Of a DNA stretch of 64,000 bases, positions 47,640-60,394 are shown in pieces (position 1 is the stretch's first letter; the number at the start of each line of letters is the position of its first letter). Origin of the DNA: Tanypteryx hageni. Its lineage: Eukaryota; Arthropoda; Insecta; Odonata; Petaluridae. The notes below the pieces were generated by a model. It was given only the letters and a program-made list of their open reading frames with translations, was not told the DNA's origin and ran no database searches. The DNA lies in NCBI GenBank assembly GCA_028673005.1, contig CM054118.1, positions 89,752,858 to 89,816,857 of the forward strand, read 5' to 3'. The translations under genes were made by a program, and so were the position numbers.

Positions 47640-47875
47640 CCCAGTTCCGAAGATCATAGATCAATTATTTCTAATTTTAATTTGCAATGGAGTAAAAGCC
47701 TCTAAGTTGAAAAATCAATTTTTACATGTTATCTTATGGGAAATAGAAATTATCTACTGGGGTCGAATCTGGGTATTTTTTCGGAGTTTTTTTCGTCATT
47801 GCCTTGTAATATCTAAACCAAGGGTTCCTACCAAATTTCAATCTTCTACCTATTTGGGAAATGTCAAAACAACAT
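47640..47875 (+). repeat. Dispersed short repeat family, reference copy
   Basis: Ordered blocks: TTCCGAAGATCATAGATCAA, CTAATTTTAATTTG, AATCAATTTTTACATGTTAT then CTTATGGGAAATAGAAATTA, GGGGTCGAATCTGGG (resembling a Pol III B box) and CCAAATTTCAATCTTCTACC. Other copies: 31275-31460 (-), 36110-36345 (-), 51940-52190 (+), 58190-58245 (+, partial) and 60160-60365 (+). Family not known to me. Confidence 0.75.
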
Positions 47876-48170
47876 TAAAAGATCAAGACAGTCGAGCGTT
47901 AAACATGTTAAAAAGATCGCAATTGAGTCGTCCTGGGTAAGCCGCGGATATCGCTAATTTCTCTATTTTTTTTGAAGAAATAAATTTTCTTAAATCTGAA
48001 AAACCTTGATATATTTCAAAACAGTCACCTTGGACCTTCTTATTGTGCTTAATGCTGCAATTTTTACTGTTTTCTTTTTACCTATATTATACGTCAAATT
48101 TTGTGATTGAATTTTTGCATAGTTATGCGAATTGTGGCTTCCAAAAACCCCTATTCAATGCTTAGACTAA

Positions 48171-48910
48171 AGGCACATTTACGTGGTCCAATGCCATTGA
48201 GCAATCCAATTGAATCAGCAGCATTGAACTTCCGCATTGAAATGGAAGTTGTTTATACGAATCAATGAAATTGATTTCACCAATTCAATTCAACATGGTG
48301 CCAAATGAAATCATTTGTGTGGGTATTCACATTATTTGTGATCGTTTAATACATGAGTGCTATAAAATACTATCAAAAATTAAAAAAAGAAAAACCACGT
48401 TTTTGGATAAGAAGATGGATCATGAGATGAGATATTTTAGGAGCATCAGAATCTTTGTTGAGGGAATGAGGTTTTCTCTGGAAATCTTGATTTTATAATC
48501 ACTGTTTTTACTATTCCACAAGCAAAAACAAGTTCAAAAACAATGGTGTATGATCCTCTCTTCACTTCATGATTCTTCTGTACAATTCCCAAAATGAACC
48601 AACACAACTCGCTTTCTTCAGCCTCTTGTCATACACGGCTTAAAGCCAGAGCATTTGTGATGTTTCGAGATGAAAATGCTTTCAATGATATTGAAATTCT
48701 CTGTTTAAACAAATCAATCATCGTTCAATGTGGGTGATTCATTCCCATTGCTTCCATGGAATTGAACAAAAGTATAGCTTGACCCTACTTCTTGCAATGT
48801 TGAAAGCAATTGCTCAATGATATTGAATTCCTGTTTACACTTTTCATTTTTTTTCAATTCGGATGATTCAACCAGATTGTTCAATCAAATTGAACCGTAG
48901 AAATGCACCT
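48171..48910. mobile_element. Harbinger-like non-autonomous element
   Basis: Ends AGGCACATTTACGTGGTCCA and inverse AGGTGCATTTCTACGGTTCA are flanked by TAA on both sides (48168-48170, 48911-48913). Three-base TWA duplications and AGG/GGG-type starts are typical of PIF/Harbinger. Both ends continue with matching CAAT(T/C)-rich repeats. No transposase seen. Confidence 0.7.
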
Positions 48911-49286
48911 TAACTGAACCTCTGCACGAAAGCTACTGTGTGGTGGAAGGGGATGCAGGCACTGTTTACCTGCTCTCTGATGTCTCTCACTCTTGAGATG
49001 AATATTTTTTTCTTATGCATCAACACTTGAGAGCTATATGGAAAGGGAGGACTGGCCTTCGGATCTGGATTAGTGATTGGTTGAGCATTTCTTGACAACA
49101 ATATAATGAGAGTGAGAAACACTTATCTGATATCAATGCACAAACAAGCCCATTCAAAGATAATTACGACTCTACCTCTTGACCGAAAGGGAAACATTTA
49201 TGCTGTATGGAGGCAGCTATTGCTCGTTATTTTTTCCGTTGTTGCTTATGTTTAATTTCTAAGAGATTAAAAGAAAAGAACTTATA

Positions 49287-49430
49287 ATGGCGTCAACTAA
49301 TAGAAAAACACAAGCAATACCTGGTGATGAAAAATGGACCGAAATCTTACTTGAAGGTGATTTGGAAAAAAGTGTCAGTTCAGAGAGTGATAGTGAGAAT
49401 AACATTGAAGATTATGCTCAAATTACTAAG
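49287..49430 (+). pseudogene. Transposase N-terminal exon-like fragment
   Basis: ATG-started open segment MASTNRKTQAIPGDEKWTEI LLEGDLEKSVSSESDSENNI-type, ending in a plausible donor ITK/gtaaaa. The start looks like pogo/Tigger transposases and the acidic Ser-rich remainder like their tail, so the middle may be deleted. A pogo end (CAAGGTTTTACTG, TA) lies downstream at 50016. Tentative. Confidence 0.4.
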
Positions 49431-49999
49431 GTAAAAACCTATATTTTTTGGAATTTTTTTGTTGAGTGGGCAAATACAAAACCTCATCTCTTCTGTCCCT
49501 GCGCACTTCTAACATCTTTGTTTATCCTTATTTGAAGTTTTTTCCGAAAAACATACGGGGAAGAGATAGAGATCTACGATAAAGCAGTATATGTGAAGTA
49601 ATCCGAGAAGATGAAATAAAGAAGTTCTAGTGATGCAAGGATAAGATGATTCCTCTATTTGTATCATCCACGATTTTATTTCACATTGACTATTAAATAA
49701 GTAAAAAGAAGCTACCTGTTTGGGGGCAATGTATATTTCGTTTTCGAGAAATGGAGAACAAAAACACGATGCATTTGTCATGTGTGCACACGAACTTTCC
49801 ACTTAAACACACAATATGGGTAAAGGTTTCGAATTAAACGAAATGTTCGCAAGTCACCAGACCAAATCATGACTTTGAATTTCATTGTAGATGTATTTCA
49901 AATAATCCGTACTAAAAAGTATGCAAAATCCTATGATGTTGGCCGGGCACTGCTCTTAGCTTCGAATTACATGCTATTTAAAATTATCCGGGATCGAAA

Positions 50000-50016
50000 T
50001 AACAAGGTTTTACTGT
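50000..50016 (-). repeat. Pogo/Tigger right terminus
   Basis: AATAACAAGGTTTTACTG followed by TA; inverse of CAGTAAAACCTTGTTA, the same family as the left end at 53782. 50019-50650 is unassigned. Confidence 0.6.
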
Positions 50017-50656
50017 AATCGTAATTCACTTTATTACTTCCGTCTTATGTTCTTAATAACGTTACCATAAAGTATAGGCATTTTTTCTACTTCATTGATT
50101 AATAACTTGCTGTAAATAGGAGGTGCATGTATCCTGATCTGCGCTGTTGCTTGAACATGAGGATAAAATACAAAATGCCCCCACTTCATGACACATAGGC
50201 AGGGGCATACTGATAGACACCGCAACCCCTGCAATGAGAGGGGCCCCAAGATTTAGGGGGCCCCCAATCATTCAAACCTTACTGACTAAGGCATCTGACA
50301 CCTGCTTTAGAAACCAGAAAAATGTAATTGCAACTTCTAAAATACGGCTTTATAACACTGAGAAGAGGCATTTCTCGGCATGAAAACCAGTGCAAGATAT
50401 AGCAACACTGGTATAATGCTGTCCCTAGGAAAGTGACTCCAGAGGCAGATGCCTTTGCAACTCATCCCACGTTACTGCTGTTCCTAAAAACAATATAATG
50501 CCTGCGTGATGAGAATTGCCTTGTGCTGCCATGCAACTACTACATCCAAAATTCCGATAAAAAATGCAGCAGTGTTGGAATCTATTGCAGGTGACCCAGA
50601 GATGCAGCACTTGTTTACTCAAACAGAAAATGTGTTACATTGAATCCATACAAGAG

Positions 50657-50781
50657 CAAGAACTTAAAAAATACTTATTTCAGGTATCTCCAATATCGAC
50701 AACAAGGTTATAAAAAAGGTTTTTTATGACCTTGTTGTGGCTATTGGAGATCCCTGAAACAAGTATTATTTTAAGTGCTTG
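50657..50781. repeat. Near-perfect hairpin, about 62-bp arms, no loop
   Basis: Left arm CAAGAACTTAAAAAATACTT... GACAACAAGGTTATAAAAAA runs directly into its inverse, ending AAGTGCTTG. Few mismatches. A foldback of this kind may be a minimal element or a palindromic replication product. Confidence 0.88.
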
Positions 50782-51089
50782 AATTTTTTTCAGCCATAAG
50801 ACAAGCTTGATAATTCCCTGTTGAATTTGATCCATTGCCTGAGTTTTTTCCCATCCTAACTCTGACTTTAAAAAATCCCTCACATAGTCATAGCCGAAGG
50901 AATGAAGTAGAAATTGCCAAGTTGCATTAAATTGTGGTAGATTTATGACGAAACGGTCAAAAATTTATTGCACTAAATCTGGGTAAAACAGTAAATTGAG
51001 GGACATTAATTCAAAGAAAATAATATATTGCTTAAATGAGGTTTGACAGGACTGCAAAAAATAAACAATGCAGGAAAAACATTAAATGC

Positions 51090-51116
51090 AGGACTCTTAA
51101 ATTGAGGATTTCACTG
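51090..51116 (-). repeat. Pogo/Tigger right terminus
   Basis: GGACTCTTAAATTGAGGATT TCACTG then TA. Candidate partner of 46667. Confidence 0.5.
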
Positions 51117-51119
51117 TAT

Positions 51120-53778
51120 TACATTGACACAAAGATAAGATGGCTCCAAATGAAATCTAACTTACTTAGCAAAATTACACTTGAATTTATGTTCATGACC
51201 AATTTCACAGTAACAACTGGATTCTCAGGTGATTTGAAGTGTTACAACAGCTATATATAAGAACATGAACAATGAAAATGCAGGAAACAGGCAGAAGGCA
51301 TGAAAGATGCATGCAGTTGATGGTTATTGGAAGGTTGTGGGAGGATAGGACGAAGGTTGGGATTTTTAGCCTGCCTTCCAGAATGGAAATATGCTTATGA
51401 TTTATTTTTTGTGTCTGTCTGTCCCCATAATTAACTTTTGAACCAACTGATCGATTTCCATGACACTTGGCGGAAATATCATATACTACCGAGCTTCCGA
51501 GGATAGTTTTTGTTGAGAAGATTGAAGTCCAGGGTTCGATTCACGGAACTATAATTCCCATTTGATTTACATGGGCAATCTGAAATTCATTTTGCAGGTC
51601 TCCCATGGTGAGGATTCAACTTTGGGAAAAAGGCCACAGGGATGTTAAGACTCAGTGCCTTGTGGGCTTTCAAACCGCATGCTTCGTTTTCTAGTCGAAT
51701 GCACCATTCATTAGAAAACCAGTTTTTGGATTTTTTGTAGGAAATTTCATTTAAGCCTTATAATTTTTATACACTTTTTTTACTTCATTATTTCAATGTA
51801 GTGAAGCATATTACGCAGTGTTCTCATCTATTTGAAGGCTTAATAGATGCTCATTCAATCAGAGGCAACAATGCGGGTCGCCTTGGCAACACCCAGAAAG
51901 AGTACAAAAAAGCCGTAAAATTTTTAAAATAAATTAGTATTTCTGACAAATGCTTCTGCATAACATCTAAACATTGCAGGAATAAGATATTTTATAAATT
52001 TAGCAGTTGAATAAAGGAAAAAAATGGAGAAATTCGGTCCATATTTACATGTTTTAATGAATGATGGAAAAAAACCTTGCACATTAAAAAATCCTAACTC
52101 CTGTGTAAACATATGGGAAAATATAATCATCTCCTGGAGTCAAACCTGGGAAACTTATGTAAACGAAAATAGTTTTCTCAAGGTCTCCTAGTTGGCAGAT
52201 ACAAAATGGCATATACAGCATTTCTCTATGACAAATTGTTCAAGAAATAAAAGGGGAGATGGACAGACATTGAGTAATTATATATAAAAGATAATAATAA
52301 TAATCAATAATTGTATTTCTCGAAACAATTAGTTATAACATAAATTGTAAATATTGTAAATTTTAAATATTATTGTAGATTAACTTTTATTGTAAATAAA
52401 CGACTATTGTAAATTGTAAATATTATTGTCAATTATAGTAAGAATAATAATCAATAATTGTGAAAGAAATAATATAAATATTTTATTATAAATAAATATT
52501 TTTGAAAGGGAATTCCATCATTATTACGGAAAAGTAACCCATAAATTTATAAGAATTTATTTGAATATAAGTTGCAACTTTTTTTTCTAATTTACATATC
52601 TTGAAACCTACAAACCATATTCGGAATATTTTGTTTTGGTGATATTTTAGATGCAATAAAAGGGTTAGCTTATCTTGGGACTATTTGTGGGATGGTTGAC
52701 ATCATATGATGATGTCGTAATTTTTTTAATATAAAAAATATTCAACTAATTTTACATAAAAATACATTATAAATTAAAAAAACAAAGCTATATGATTTTT
52801 TTAATCTGAAAGTTACACTCATTTGCGATCATTTCTTAGATTTTTGTGCTGCAACAAAAGTGTTAATAGACAGATAAATATTTTTCATTAACATTGAAAA
52901 TGAATTAAGTGAAAGATATCTCAGAAGGTAAAATAAGAAAACTTCAATAACAATTCTTTAATTTAGACCAAAATTTATAATCGCTAACTGTTCCTCCCTT
53001 GAACATCTATATGTACATTTAGCTTTCCTTCAAACTGAACATTTGTATGGATCAATTAAGCCAATTGAACTTATTACATTAAAACATACTTTCAATATCG
53101 CACTAACATACTTTTTATCACCTAAATAGATTTCAAAGTCCAGGAATTCATTTTGTTTCATAGGTTTGACTTTAAAATATTCACGTGACAAATTAGACCC
53201 ACAAAATCAGCCTTTGCATGGGATAATGTATGGTTAAGCTAAATTTGAATAAATCTTCACACATGTTTCCACTGGTTGCATCACTAGAGCTTGCAATTCC
53301 CACCCAAGATTTTAATGTTTTTGAGATTCAGGACCACATAATATCATGCAGTTTCCTCCAATGGAACTTAATTTGAGTGAAATAACTATATTTTAAAAGT
53401 GATTCCATTGATTGTTTCTTATGAATATTTGATAAAAAATAGTCACCAAATTTATCGATAAAGGATGCGGAAAAATTTATTTATTTGGCCAAAAGATGGG
53501 AAGACAAGAAAAATTTCATACCATTAAGCACTACAATAAAAATTAACCTGGTTTCCTTACTTGGTTTTATTCTCAAATCTTAATCAATATTTTTTGTTTT
53601 GATGAGCAATGCCGGGTAATTTCAGCTAGTAATGTTATAAATTTTGAATGGAAAATTAATTTCATATACAAACAACAAAACATTCATAATATGGGCTTTT
53701 ATTACATTCATTCATTTTTATTACTTCCATCGACTACAAAATGTAACAGAGCTCGTCAAATTATACTAAGAGGGATGT
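51120..53778. other. AT-rich intron with repeat copies
   Basis: 51430-51700 (CAGGGTTCGATTCACGG) and 51940-52190 (GGAGTCAAACCTGGG) resemble the dispersed family at 47640. 52260-52560 is a simple AT-rich zone of repeated AATATTGTAAAT. 53608-53635 ends with a GAGCAATGCCGGGTAATTTC tail. No gene. Confidence 0.5.
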
Positions 53779-53781
53779 ATA

Positions 53782-56093
53782 CAGTAAAACCTTGTTAATT
53801 CAAACCCTTTTCTACAAAATTCGGCATATCTCAAAATTTCTTTAAAAAATAAGTCTCTAAATAAAAAATTCCATATCAATGTGTTACGATAATTCAATAT
53901 CTTCAATAATTCTTAATTCAACAAATTTTTTAGCCCCATTCTCAAAGTACCAATACATTTTTGTGGAAATAATTCCAAATAAAATTTACGAAAATTGGCT
54001 GGCGCCATGTGTGCGGTGGCTAACATCTGCATTTGTGAACACACTGGCGGTGGGCGTTGTATATTGTCATCAAACATGGTTCATCCCCTACATATTAGTC
54101 TTTTAAAGATTAAAGCATCACAGTGTTGCACTCTGGCATCTTACGGATCTCCGCAGAGCTATTCGACTATGTATTTTCAGTTAGCTGCGAAATAAAGAAA
54201 TAAATTATCTTCAGACTTTAAAATACCCACCCTGGCTATTTTAATGCCCCCTCTCCCACTGTTGTTCCAGGGTAGAGGGGCATTATTGTTCTGCTACTGA
54301 CGCTGGTCCAAACCATACATTTCCTTTTGACATCAGCCTTGTTGTTGTTGTGTATCGAGTTATCTGCTCTTTTGTGTTTTGTGTGGATTACACAAGTTCC
54401 AATATTCTATTGCTTCATTGTTTGTTTTTGTATTTGATTGTGTTTCCATTATCCCATTGTTACTGATGCAATTATTAGAACACTATTTGCTTGTTTCAAT
54501 AACTGAAAGACTATATTTGTGTGTTTAAATCACTGAAAGACTGTATTTAAATTTATTCTTATAGAAGTTTTTAAATTTATCTTCTAATGGCTCCGGTGTG
54601 CAGTACATATAAGACTCCAACTCTCACTGAAAAACTATTTTTGCTGCATGATTAGAAGTCCGAATCGAAAGGAAAATTTGCAAATAAGTATGGGATTCCA
54701 AATTCGTCTTTATCAACAATTTTAAAGAAACACGCAATAATTGAAGAAAGTTTTATACACGTCAGTGTTCATGATTGGCAAAAAACAAAGACCTTGAAGA
54801 AAAATTGTTCGAGTTTTTTCACAAGTACAAGCAGCGAATATACCTGTGACAATGTTCATTGAAAAAACAAAGAGTCTTGCAAACACTTTGAACAATGAGG
54901 ATTTTAAATCATCCAATGGATACTTGGATCATTTTTTTAAATGCTACATTGTTTACCTCGCAGATCGCAACAAAGCCCAAAAAATTAATGAAGAGGAAGT
55001 GAAAGTCTGGCTGTAAAATAATAAACATGTTTTGGTGAAGTACACGCTCAAGGACATTTACAATATGAACGAAACGCATTTTTTCAACATCTTGCCCGAC
55101 CATACTATGGATCTTTGAGGCAAAAAATGTCATGGCAGCAAATGCAGTAAGGAACGTCTCACCACAGTGCTCTGCACAAATATGGATGGGTCAGATAAAG
55201 CCAAACTTGTAATTATCAGCAAATGTGCCAAGCCAAGCTGTTTTAAAGATGTTAATCGTGATAATTTATGAATATAACAGAAAGGCGTGGATGACGAGAG
55301 ATCTTTAAAAAGCTTTTTGATATGAATGCAAAGGTATTGTGTAATTTCGTTGAAGCTAGACAATTGTTTAGCTCACAAAGTGGCTGAGATAAATACACAT
55401 AATGTGGAGTTGTTGTACTTGCTGCCGAACACAACCAGTGTTCTCCAGCTACTCGAGACCAGGGCATCATTTAAAATTTAAAGTGCCATTATAGAAAAAA
55501 ACTATTATAGTCATTTTTGGTGCAAATTTATGAAAATGGCATTGGCTTGGCAATTGGTGACTCCTCAGACCATTGCCAAAAATTAGGCTTCGCAGCTGGC
55601 AGAGGTGATCATATGTACAGAAGTGGAGGAAAAAGTCGACAGCAACATATTGGGACCTATCGGAGACTTTGTTTCCTTCAATAACAGCTTGGCCACGTCA
55701 GTTGTCTATGACCCCACACTTGATGAAAGGGAGACTGTTATGGGACAAAGAACGATGATGAGGACGAGACCAATGAGAAGTTGGCTGTACCGTTGTCAAC
55801 TTAAGGAGGATGTTTTCAAAACTCTGGATACTCGACAAAAATACGTGTCAGGGATGCCAGACATGACGATTGATAGGTGTGAAAAAGTTGATGCCATTAC
55901 ACAACACATCGCACTAGAGAGTGCCCCGAAATTGAAACGGGAAAATAAACAACTTTTTAAAATAACTTTAAATTAATATTTTGTTTTGATCTTTTGTTTA
56001 TTGACTTTTAAGTTGAAATAAGTGATTGACAAACTTTTAACATTTTAGTGGATATTAATTTCATGTTCATATTTAAATAAAGAGGTTTTACTA
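53782..56093 (+). mobile_element. Pogo/Tigger-like transposon, 2.31 kb
   Basis: Left end CAGTAAAACCTTGTTAATTC after TA (53780-53781); right end GAGGTTTTACTA before TA (56094-56095), one base changed from the expected ACTG. Plus-strand transposase inside. 53800-54580 is non-coding leader. Confidence 0.85.
54588..55976 (+). pseudogene. Pogo-like transposase, heavily decayed
   Basis: Plus strand: MAPVCSTYKTPTLTEKLFLL, then NKYGIPNSSLSTILKKHAII EES (CENP-B HTH). The expected DETG motif reads IYNMNETHFFNILPDHTM (Asp replaced by Asn). Next come TTVLCTNMDGSDKAKLVIIS-like, then HKVAEINTHNVELLYLLPNT TSVLQLL, then a 123-codon open tail MIICTEVEEKVDSNILGPIG...KITLN. Many stops and frameshifts in the first 1 kb. 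Confidence 0.85.
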
Positions 56094-56529
56094 TACTGAG
56101 CAAAGCATGGGATAGTACATTAAAATAAAAGTCAATACAATAGAAAACATAATAAAATGGAATCTGGGTTAAAAGTAAAAAGAAAATAGATCATCTTGAC
56201 ACTGTTTCAAAATATTCTTTTGCATTATAAGAGGAGTGATTCACAGGAAAGAATTCAGTTTCCTTTCTGAATTCATTTATGGATAGTTAAGTATTTATTA
56301 ATTGTGACGAGCATTATACAGTTTACTGCAGGAGTAGTATGGACCCTTTTCAAAGAGGGAGAGACGGCATTGTATTGTGTGATGTTGTTGTGAGTTCTTG
56401 TCAAGTAGTTGTGGGTGGATTGATTTTGGCAGAAGATATGGAAGTTTTCTTTAACACACAAGTATGAAAAGGTATACTCAATGTTGGAGTACACAGAGTT
56501 TCCAAATGCGTTCTTTGAGATCGACAAAT

Positions 56530-56950
56530 TTTAGTGAAACTGCCCAATACCGAATTTCATCAAAATACATCCTGCTGTTCCCGAGTTAAAACAGAGGTAT
56601 GTTGTAAACTACATGAAGGTCTTCATATAAAGTGGTCATAATTGTTGTCCAATTTTAATCACAATTGAAATCGGACGACAAATTTTAATAAAACTCTACA
56701 ATACCAAATTCATCCAAATACATCAAGTGGTTCCCGAGTTGAAACAGGTTTGTTGTAAACTACATGTATGTCTTCATGTAAAGTGGTCGTAATTATTAAC
56801 CGATTTTAACCAAAATTGAAATCAGGCAACAAATTTTACTAAAACTTCCCAATACCCAATTTCATCAAAATACATCTAGTGGTTCCCGAATTTAAACATG
56901 CAGATGGATGCATGGAAACAACTTCCCCTATATGCATTCACTTTGTGCAA
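56530..56950 (+). repeat. 140-bp tandem-unit repeat tail, copy 2
   Basis: About three tandem units, each with CAATACC(G/C)AATTTCATCA, GTGGTTCCCGAGTTGAAACA and CTTCATGTAAAGTGGTCGTA. It ends CTATATGCATTCACTTTGTG CAAAG, matching copy 1 (23525-23885) in opposite orientation. 56951-57504 is unassigned. Confidence 0.82.
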
Positions 56951-57479
56951 AGAAAGCACTGATTTATCAATAAAAATGCATGGAAGTGTTAAGAATTTAT
57001 TTTTCATGAAAATATTCCGGCATTATTTTTTATTGTATACTATTATAATGGTAAAAACAATGACCTAAGTAATGTTGTTACTTTGTACTTGATTTCAATG
57101 TTCTGAAAGAAACCTACTCATCCTCAATGCAATAACGGTAGTTATTTTCTACTTTACCTTCAATTTTCATTACTTATTATCAACATTTATGAATTTATAT
57201 TAATCTCTTTGCTTACTTTAAAAGATGTATACAATATCACTAGCCAGTCTCCATATTCGACATTAAGTGATGAAATGCTTCATAATATGAAGAGGAAGAA
57301 ACTGCAGTAACTTATTTTAATAAATGTATGAATTTTCATTAAATGTATGAATATTAAAATTATTTCATAAATTTTATTTATTTTGATGCTCATTTAAAAA
57401 CATTTTCCAGGAGAATTAGTCAAATGTTTATCAATCAATTAAATTATTATTTCAATAATATAAATCAATTACAAAATTA

Positions 57480-57752
<273 letters not shown>

Positions 57753-58019
57753 CTAGACAATTAGTAAAATTATAAAAAAAAGCATAATTAATACTAAGAG
57801 CAAGCAGCTAAATTATATAACTCCTTAAGAAATGGTAAAGTAAAAATTACATAAAATATAATAATATATAACTAGTATATTGCCTGTCAAAAATGACAGG
57901 TTCACATTAATATAAAATGGGATTAAAATTTTTAACTTTAAATAAATGATTTTAACTTTCAGTATTTATATTGATTTTGCTTTTCACAGCAGTTGGTTGT
58001 CAAGATAAACAAATTTTGA

Positions 58020-58245
58020 GGTAGGAAAGGAGAAGGCATTTAGCCTTGAGATGACAATCTGAGCTAAGTTTTGTCACATTGTTAAAGCAGTTGTCATTAA
58101 AATGTAAATATTACCCCAAAAATTGTGATTTATTAGTATGAACAATTTTAATCAGTAGATGGAAAAAGATTAATAGAATAAGACTGTAGATATATAGAAT
58201 AGGATGATAAGTTTTTCTAATTTTAATTTCCAAAAGAATCAAAGC
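58020..58245 (+). repeat. Repeat copy flanking the LINE (left)
   Basis: GAAGGCATTTAGCCTTGAGA, TTGTTAAAGCAGTTGTCATT, TTCTAATTTTAATTTCCAAA. The same blocks recur in order at 59965-60215, just beyond the other side of the LINE, with roughly a quarter of bases changed. Confidence 0.7.
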
Positions 58246-58265
58246 TTGGATGTCGAAAAGTAGGT

Positions 58266-59963
58266 AGGTAGGGTAGATAGATAGATAGATAGATAATCAT
58301 CTTTATTCGGGCGAAACTTAGACCATAAGGTCCATTCTTACATTTAACCCTTCGTCAATATAATACATACAAGAAAAATAATAAAATAAGGTATAACAAA
58401 ATACATTATATACACATTATGTACCTAAATCATACAAAGTAAAAAGATAAAATTGAATACAGATTTGTGTTTGTGGGGAAAACCTAGGTAAAAACAGACG
58501 TCCTCCCTAGTAAAACCCACGCAGGAAAACACCCACTAAGAAGGGGGGTGTGAAAAACCTGCGAAAACCCTATATAGTGTGCATATGGTAATACAAAACT
58601 ACAACATTAAATAGAAAGGAGTATGTACAGTGGGAGGGTTCGTATATACAGCGTAATTATATACCGTCATAAAAAAGTACACGTAAAGGTAATAATGTAA
58701 TGTAAACAAGAAATATACAAGTATGCAGAATGAGATGAAATATACAATATAAATATATACAATGAATGAATATAGAGAATGTTGTTGGGGCATGCATATT
58801 ATAAGAAAGCAGGAAATGATATAAAATACATAAATAATATAATACAATACAAAATAATATAAAACAATAGAAAAAATAAAAACAACACAAAAAATATAAA
58901 CAATAGAAGAAAAAAATATACATATATAAAAACAATACACAAAATATATAAAAACAATACAAAATTATATTAAGAAATACAAAGTAATATAAGACAATAC
59001 AAAAAAAAAACTTGAGTAAGGATAATTTATGGGGAGTGTAAAGAGATGATTAAGGATTACTTTGTTGTTTTAGAAAGTGAGTGACACAGGTGCGTTTGAA
59101 TGAGTTTAAAGAGGGAGATGTTTTAAAATTCTCATCTAAGTTATTCCAGAGTCGGCAACCAGAGACTTGAAAGGATTTATTGTAGATATTCGTCCTGTGA
59201 TGAGGAATAAGGAGGTTATTCTTGCCTCTAGTATCCCGCTTGTGTACTGTATTGATTTCATTGAAGAGGGAAGAGAGGTAGTCAGGTTTGTTATAAGTAA
59301 GGATTTTGTACATTTGCATCAGGGTATGTAAGTTTCTTCGAGCGTCAAGTTTGAGCCATGAAAGATTATTGTATTGTTCGCTAATGTGGTCACTCTTTTT
59401 AAGGTCACCGATGAATCTCATGCAGGAGTTTTGTGTGCGTTGAAGTTTTAATGCCAGTTCACAGGAGAGATCATTATAAACAACATCACAATAGTCAAAG
59501 TGAGGAAATAGGAGTGTGGTCACTAAGAGTTTACGTAAGGAATTAGGTAATAAGTTTTTGAGTCTTTTGAGAGAGTGCAAGGAGGAGTTGATGGTACTAC
59601 AGATTTTATTGGTATTAGGAGCCCGAGGTTGACTACTGATTTTTGAAAATGCAATGTGGACCCCTCTAGCGATAGAAGAGGAGATTCGCTATGATCTATG
59701 GAAGCCAATAATTTGGGGTAACAGATAATAATAGATTGACTTTTTGCAGGGTTAATCTTCAGAAAGTTATTTGCGCTCCAAAGAGAGAGAGAAGCTAGAT
59801 CAGAGTTAATTTTAGCGACAGCATCGGGAAATTCAGGTACGCGCGAGTGATAGTAGATTTGGAGATCGTCAGCATATAGGTGATAATTACAGTGAGTGAG
59901 GGCATTTGAGATATCATTAATGTACAGAGAGAATAGCAGGGGGCCAAGAATAGAATAGGGGAG
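58266..59963 (-). mobile_element. 5'-truncated LINE (family A), copy 2
   Basis: Minus strand from 59963: ILGPLLFSLYINDISNALTH and the catalytic NYHLYADDLQIYYHSRVPEF, then FLKINPAKSQSIIICYPKLL. After a frameshift near 59550 comes the C-terminal part (176 codons): LFPHFDYCDVVYNDLSCELA, KLQRTQNSCMRFIGDLKKSD and SGCRLWNNLDENFKTSPSLN SFKR. The 3' UTR (58300-59040) shares GGAAAACACCCAC and GGGGGGTGTGAAAAACCTGC with copy 1. It ends in AATAAAG and a (GATA)n run at 58272-58297. Better preserved than copy 1. Confidence 0.92.
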
Positions 59964-59964
59964 G

Positions 59965-60365
59965 GGAGGAAGGCATTTAGCCTTGGGACAACATGTGAGC
60001 TGGAGTTTTGACAATTACATCATTGTCAAGGCAGTTATCTTTAAAATGGCAATATTTCCCCTAAATATGTGACTTAAATGTTTGATACGAGCGATTTTGA
60101 GCTGTACGCTAAAAAGATGAATAGAATAAGTAACTTCATTCATTTTTCTATAAAAAAGTTCAGATCAGATTATCATAGGTCAATTTTTTTCAATTTTAAT
60201 TTCCAAAAGAAGAAAAGGTACATGAAAAAAAGTCTATCTTACTATGAATGAAAATAATCCCCTGGAATTGAACGAGGGACTTTTTCATGAATTTTCTTTC
60301 AGCAAAGCATTTTTATACTTGAATAGATTAATTCTGCCAAATTTCAATCTTCTATCTACATCCTC
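59965..60365 (+). repeat. Repeat copy flanking the LINE (right) and dispersed-family copy
   Basis: 59965-60215 parallels 58020-58245. 60160-60365 contains the dispersed-family blocks (AGATTATCATAGGTCAA, GGAATTGAACGAGGGACTTT, CCAAATTTCAATCTTCTATC). So the two repeat descriptions probably belong to one longer family. Confidence 0.65.
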
Positions 60366-60394
60366 GATTGAGTTATTTGTGTTTTAATAGCTTG

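Noticed and set aside
58599..58962. Overlapping 101- and 113-codon minus-strand frames rich in Tyr/Phe/Ile
   Set aside because: They arise from AT-rich, ATACAA-type simple sequence in the LINE 3' UTR. Composition is low-complexity and no domain is visible.
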